DNA from: Nitrospira sp.
GTDB taxonomy: Bacteria; Nitrospirota; Nitrospiria; Nitrospirales; UBA8639
NCBI GenBank assembly: GCA_024760505.1
Contig: CP058931.1
Coordinates: 2,242,001 to 2,306,000, forward strand
Direction: 5' to 3'
DNA: 64,000 nucleotides
The position numbers and the translations under genes were made by a program. The notes under the pieces were generated by a model, which searched no databases, had not been told where the DNA came from, and saw only the letters and a program-made list of their open reading frames with translations. This document shows positions 62,247-64,000 of the stretch, in pieces (the first letter of the stretch is position 1; each line of letters starts with the position of its first letter).

Positions 62247-63709
62247 TGCGCTCGCCTTCTCCTTTCTCGCCAGGTGGGTGGGTATAACACCATCAGAAGC
62301 GCGATAACTTCCAGCCGTCCCGCCAGCATATCAAAACAGAGTATGCCTTTCAGCCATCCAGGAAGTTCCGTGCCGGTAATTCCGGTAGATAATCCCACGG
62401 TTCCGGTTGCCGAGGTGACTTCAAAGAGGGCATCTAGGGGGTCGTATCCCCCAACGAGAAAAAGGATCCATGAGACAAAAATCACCGCGATAAACAGGAA
62501 TGTGAGCAGCAAGGCGCGAGTGAGGTCTTCATGCTCCAACCGCCGATTTCCCAGCCAGGGTTCGATCACGGCGTGAGGAGGAGCACAAGCCCGTTGAAGG
62601 ATTACGCGAATCAGCACCAGCACGATCAGAAAACGGAAAATTTTGATCCCGCCACTGGTTGAGCCTGTGCTTCCACCGATGAGCATTGATGCCATGAGCA
62701 ACGATTTGGAGGTTTGGTCGATCTCCGTCAGCGATAGGGTGCTGAAGCCGGTGCCGGTTTGAGCGGACACCCCCAAAGCCGCCCCATGGGCCAGAGCGCC
62801 GGTCCAGCCTAGATTGGTGTGTTGCCCCAATGAAAGGCCGACGACCAAGCCGGTCAGACTACAGAGCACCAGAAGGGCTGGTAATTCCACATCAGAGATC
62901 AGTCGGCGGAAACCATGGTGGTACGTATAGGCGAAGAGGGGCAGGGAGATTGATCCGCACACACACAGTAGGAGCAAAAAGGATGTGGCAGGTAGGGAAT
63001 CGAGTCCGGCCAGACTGTTATTGAAAGGGGAAAACCCTCCCGTGGAGATTGCCGTCAGCGTCAGGGTTACCGCATGAAAGGGGTTCACTTGAAGGGCCAA
63101 AAGCACCACCATTCCCAGCAAGGTCAGGAGAACATAAGCCCCAAGGACTCGTTGTGCGTGTGTCCGGGTCGTGGTAACAAAATTCTCTCCCGGCACCGGT
63201 TCCACCAATTTCTTTGAAGCGATACTTTGTCCCATGAGCAATGCGATAGAAAGGATGGCAATTCCTAAACCCCCGTACCATTGCATCCACGCACGGGCGA
63301 ATAGCAGGGAGGGCGATTGATCTTCCACGGCGGAGAGCACGGAGAGCCCCGTGGTGGTGACTCCCGAGACGGCTTCAAACCAGGCATCCTGGAAGGATAG
63401 ACCCGAGGCCATGAGAGGATACGTCATGCAGAGGGGGGAGAGAAAAAAAGCCAGGGCGGTGATTGTCAGCGCTTCATTCGTTTGGAGAGCGGTTGGAACG
63501 GAGAGACGGGAGAGAGGAATGCCCAGCAACGCTAAGGCCAGAATGACAACCAGGTATCGCCCGCTGACGGCATATTCTCCCCCAAAAATAGAAACGCTCA
63601 ATGGCAGGATGGTCAGCATGGCCAGCATCAGACCAAGCTGCCCAAGGTATTTGAGAATGACCGGGCCACGGACGGGGTAGCTTAATGTGGTCACACCTTC
63701 ATTGGCCAT
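62243..63709 (-). CDS. trkH: Trk potassium uptake, membrane subunit
   Basis: 488 residues, about ten helices. Selectivity filter loops are seen after the pore helices: VSGVTTTGLSVL, TAISTGGFSPF, QTGTGFSTLS and TSATGTVGLSTGI. It transports K+ (or Na+ and K+) into the cell under TrkA control. In a Na+-cycling cell it also helps set the turgor and the membrane voltage. Confidence 0.94.
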   Translation of the reverse strand: MANEGVTTLSYPVRGPVILKYLGQLGLMLAMLTILPLSVSIFGGEYAVSGRYLVVILALALLGIPLSRLSVPTALQTNEALTITALAFFLSPLCMTYPLMASGLSFQDAWFEAVSGVTTTGLSVLSAVEDQSPSLLFARAWMQWYGGLGIAILSIALLMGQSIASKKLVEPVPGENFVTTTRTHAQRVLGAYVLLTLLGMVVLLALQVNPFHAVTLTLTAISTGGFSPFNNSLAGLDSLPATSFLLLLCVCGSISLPLFAYTYHHGFRRLISDVELPALLVLCSLTGLVVGLSLGQHTNLGWTGALAHGAALGVSAQTGTGFSTLSLTEIDQTSKSLLMASMLIGGSTGSTSGGIKIFRFLIVLVLIRVILQRACAPPHAVIEPWLGNRRLEHEDLTRALLLTFLFIAVIFVSWILFLVGGYDPLDALFEVTSATGTVGLSTGITGTELPGWLKGILCFDMLAGRLEVIALLMVLYPPTWRERRRRAQ

Positions 63710-64000
63710 CTGGTGTTATGCCTCAATCAGACCATTTCGAATAGGTCATTTTGCTTTCCTTATAGATAGGAACCCATTATTGAAAGGCGGGGTGTAATCG
63801 GAGGGAACGCGGTTCTCCTCTGACCGGATGGTTTCCGGGATAAGTCGTTGCCGTGTCGGCTTTTGGCGGTTTCGGAAAAAGAAAAGAAAGGAAGTGAACT
63901 GTGAATTCGGAAACATAGCCTCGACTGTGGTTTTTTGACTCTTGTCTATTGCATCACATATCTGGTGCAGACGATAGGTGTGAGCTTGTGGGCATACAAG

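Overview
The window most likely comes from a Nitrospira-type bacterium (phylum Nitrospirota). This is inferred from gene content, not from a marker gene: group 3b [NiFe] (sulf)hydrogenase genes, an N-type (Na+) F1Fo-ATPase operon in the order atpD-C-Q-R-B-E-F-A-G, polyphosphate and diphosphate enzymes, and many universal stress proteins (Usp). I see no rRNA, tRNA or CRISPR array.

Region 1, hydrogenase and an inserted island (1-13.5 kb). Minus-strand hydD (partial) and hydG lie at the left edge, but hydB lies about 7.8 kb away. The DNA between holds two lower-GC unknown genes, an Hsp31/DJ-1-like protein, a cupin, a small membrane protein, an IS5-family element with visible ends, an encapsulated-ferritin homologue without a cargo tail, and a CopG/RelE-type toxin-antitoxin pair with a textbook promoter buried in its operator. 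A divergent copy of the hydB 3' end marks one edge. hydB itself is the last gene of a same-strand run hsp20 - cupredoxin - usp - unknown - hydB.

Region 2, regulators and the stress network (13.5-18.6 kb, with outliers to 45 kb). An NtrC-type activator and a soluble three-PAS histidine kinase are divergent from the usp/hsp20 run. Exact or near-exact sigma-54 -24/-12 elements stand 53-77 bp upstream of three usp genes and hsp20. Five Usp proteins, Hsp20, two CBS proteins, diphosphate-dependent phosphofructokinase, an HPF-cold-shock fusion, Ap4A phosphorylase and PPK2 resemble, by content only, the mycobacterial hypoxia/dormancy regulon.

Region 3, energy and ions (18.7-33.1 kb). A CDF exporter, an RNB-domain RNase, a VIT1/CCC1 transporter and PPK2 lie downstream of the N-ATPase operon, and a CPA2 antiporter lies upstream. 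Between atpA and atpG sit a baeRF (eRF1-like) gene and an HPF-like gene. A truncated atpG copy remains at atpA.

Region 4, mixed accessory and household genes (33-51.7 kb): usp genes, an exported pentapeptide-repeat protein, CBS proteins, PFP, a PagL-like lipid A deacylase, a site-2 protease, PolX and an MFS carrier.

Region 5, decayed defence island (51.7-59.4 kb): a truncated SNF2-type helicase, an orphan UPF0175 antitoxin, a DUF4258/YgiT pair, a RAYT transposase, a frameshifted Mod gene, a broken GIY-YIG gene between inverted palindromic repeats, DUF2283, and a twice-frameshifted Res gene. Region 6 (59.4-64 kb) holds an avidin-family protein and a DUF72 protein between copies of a dispersed repeat, then trkA-trkH.

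A recurring pattern is that three insertions (at hydB, atpG and mod) are each bordered by an 82-86% identical fragment of the neighbouring gene. That fits recombinational import of diverged alleles with new genes attached.
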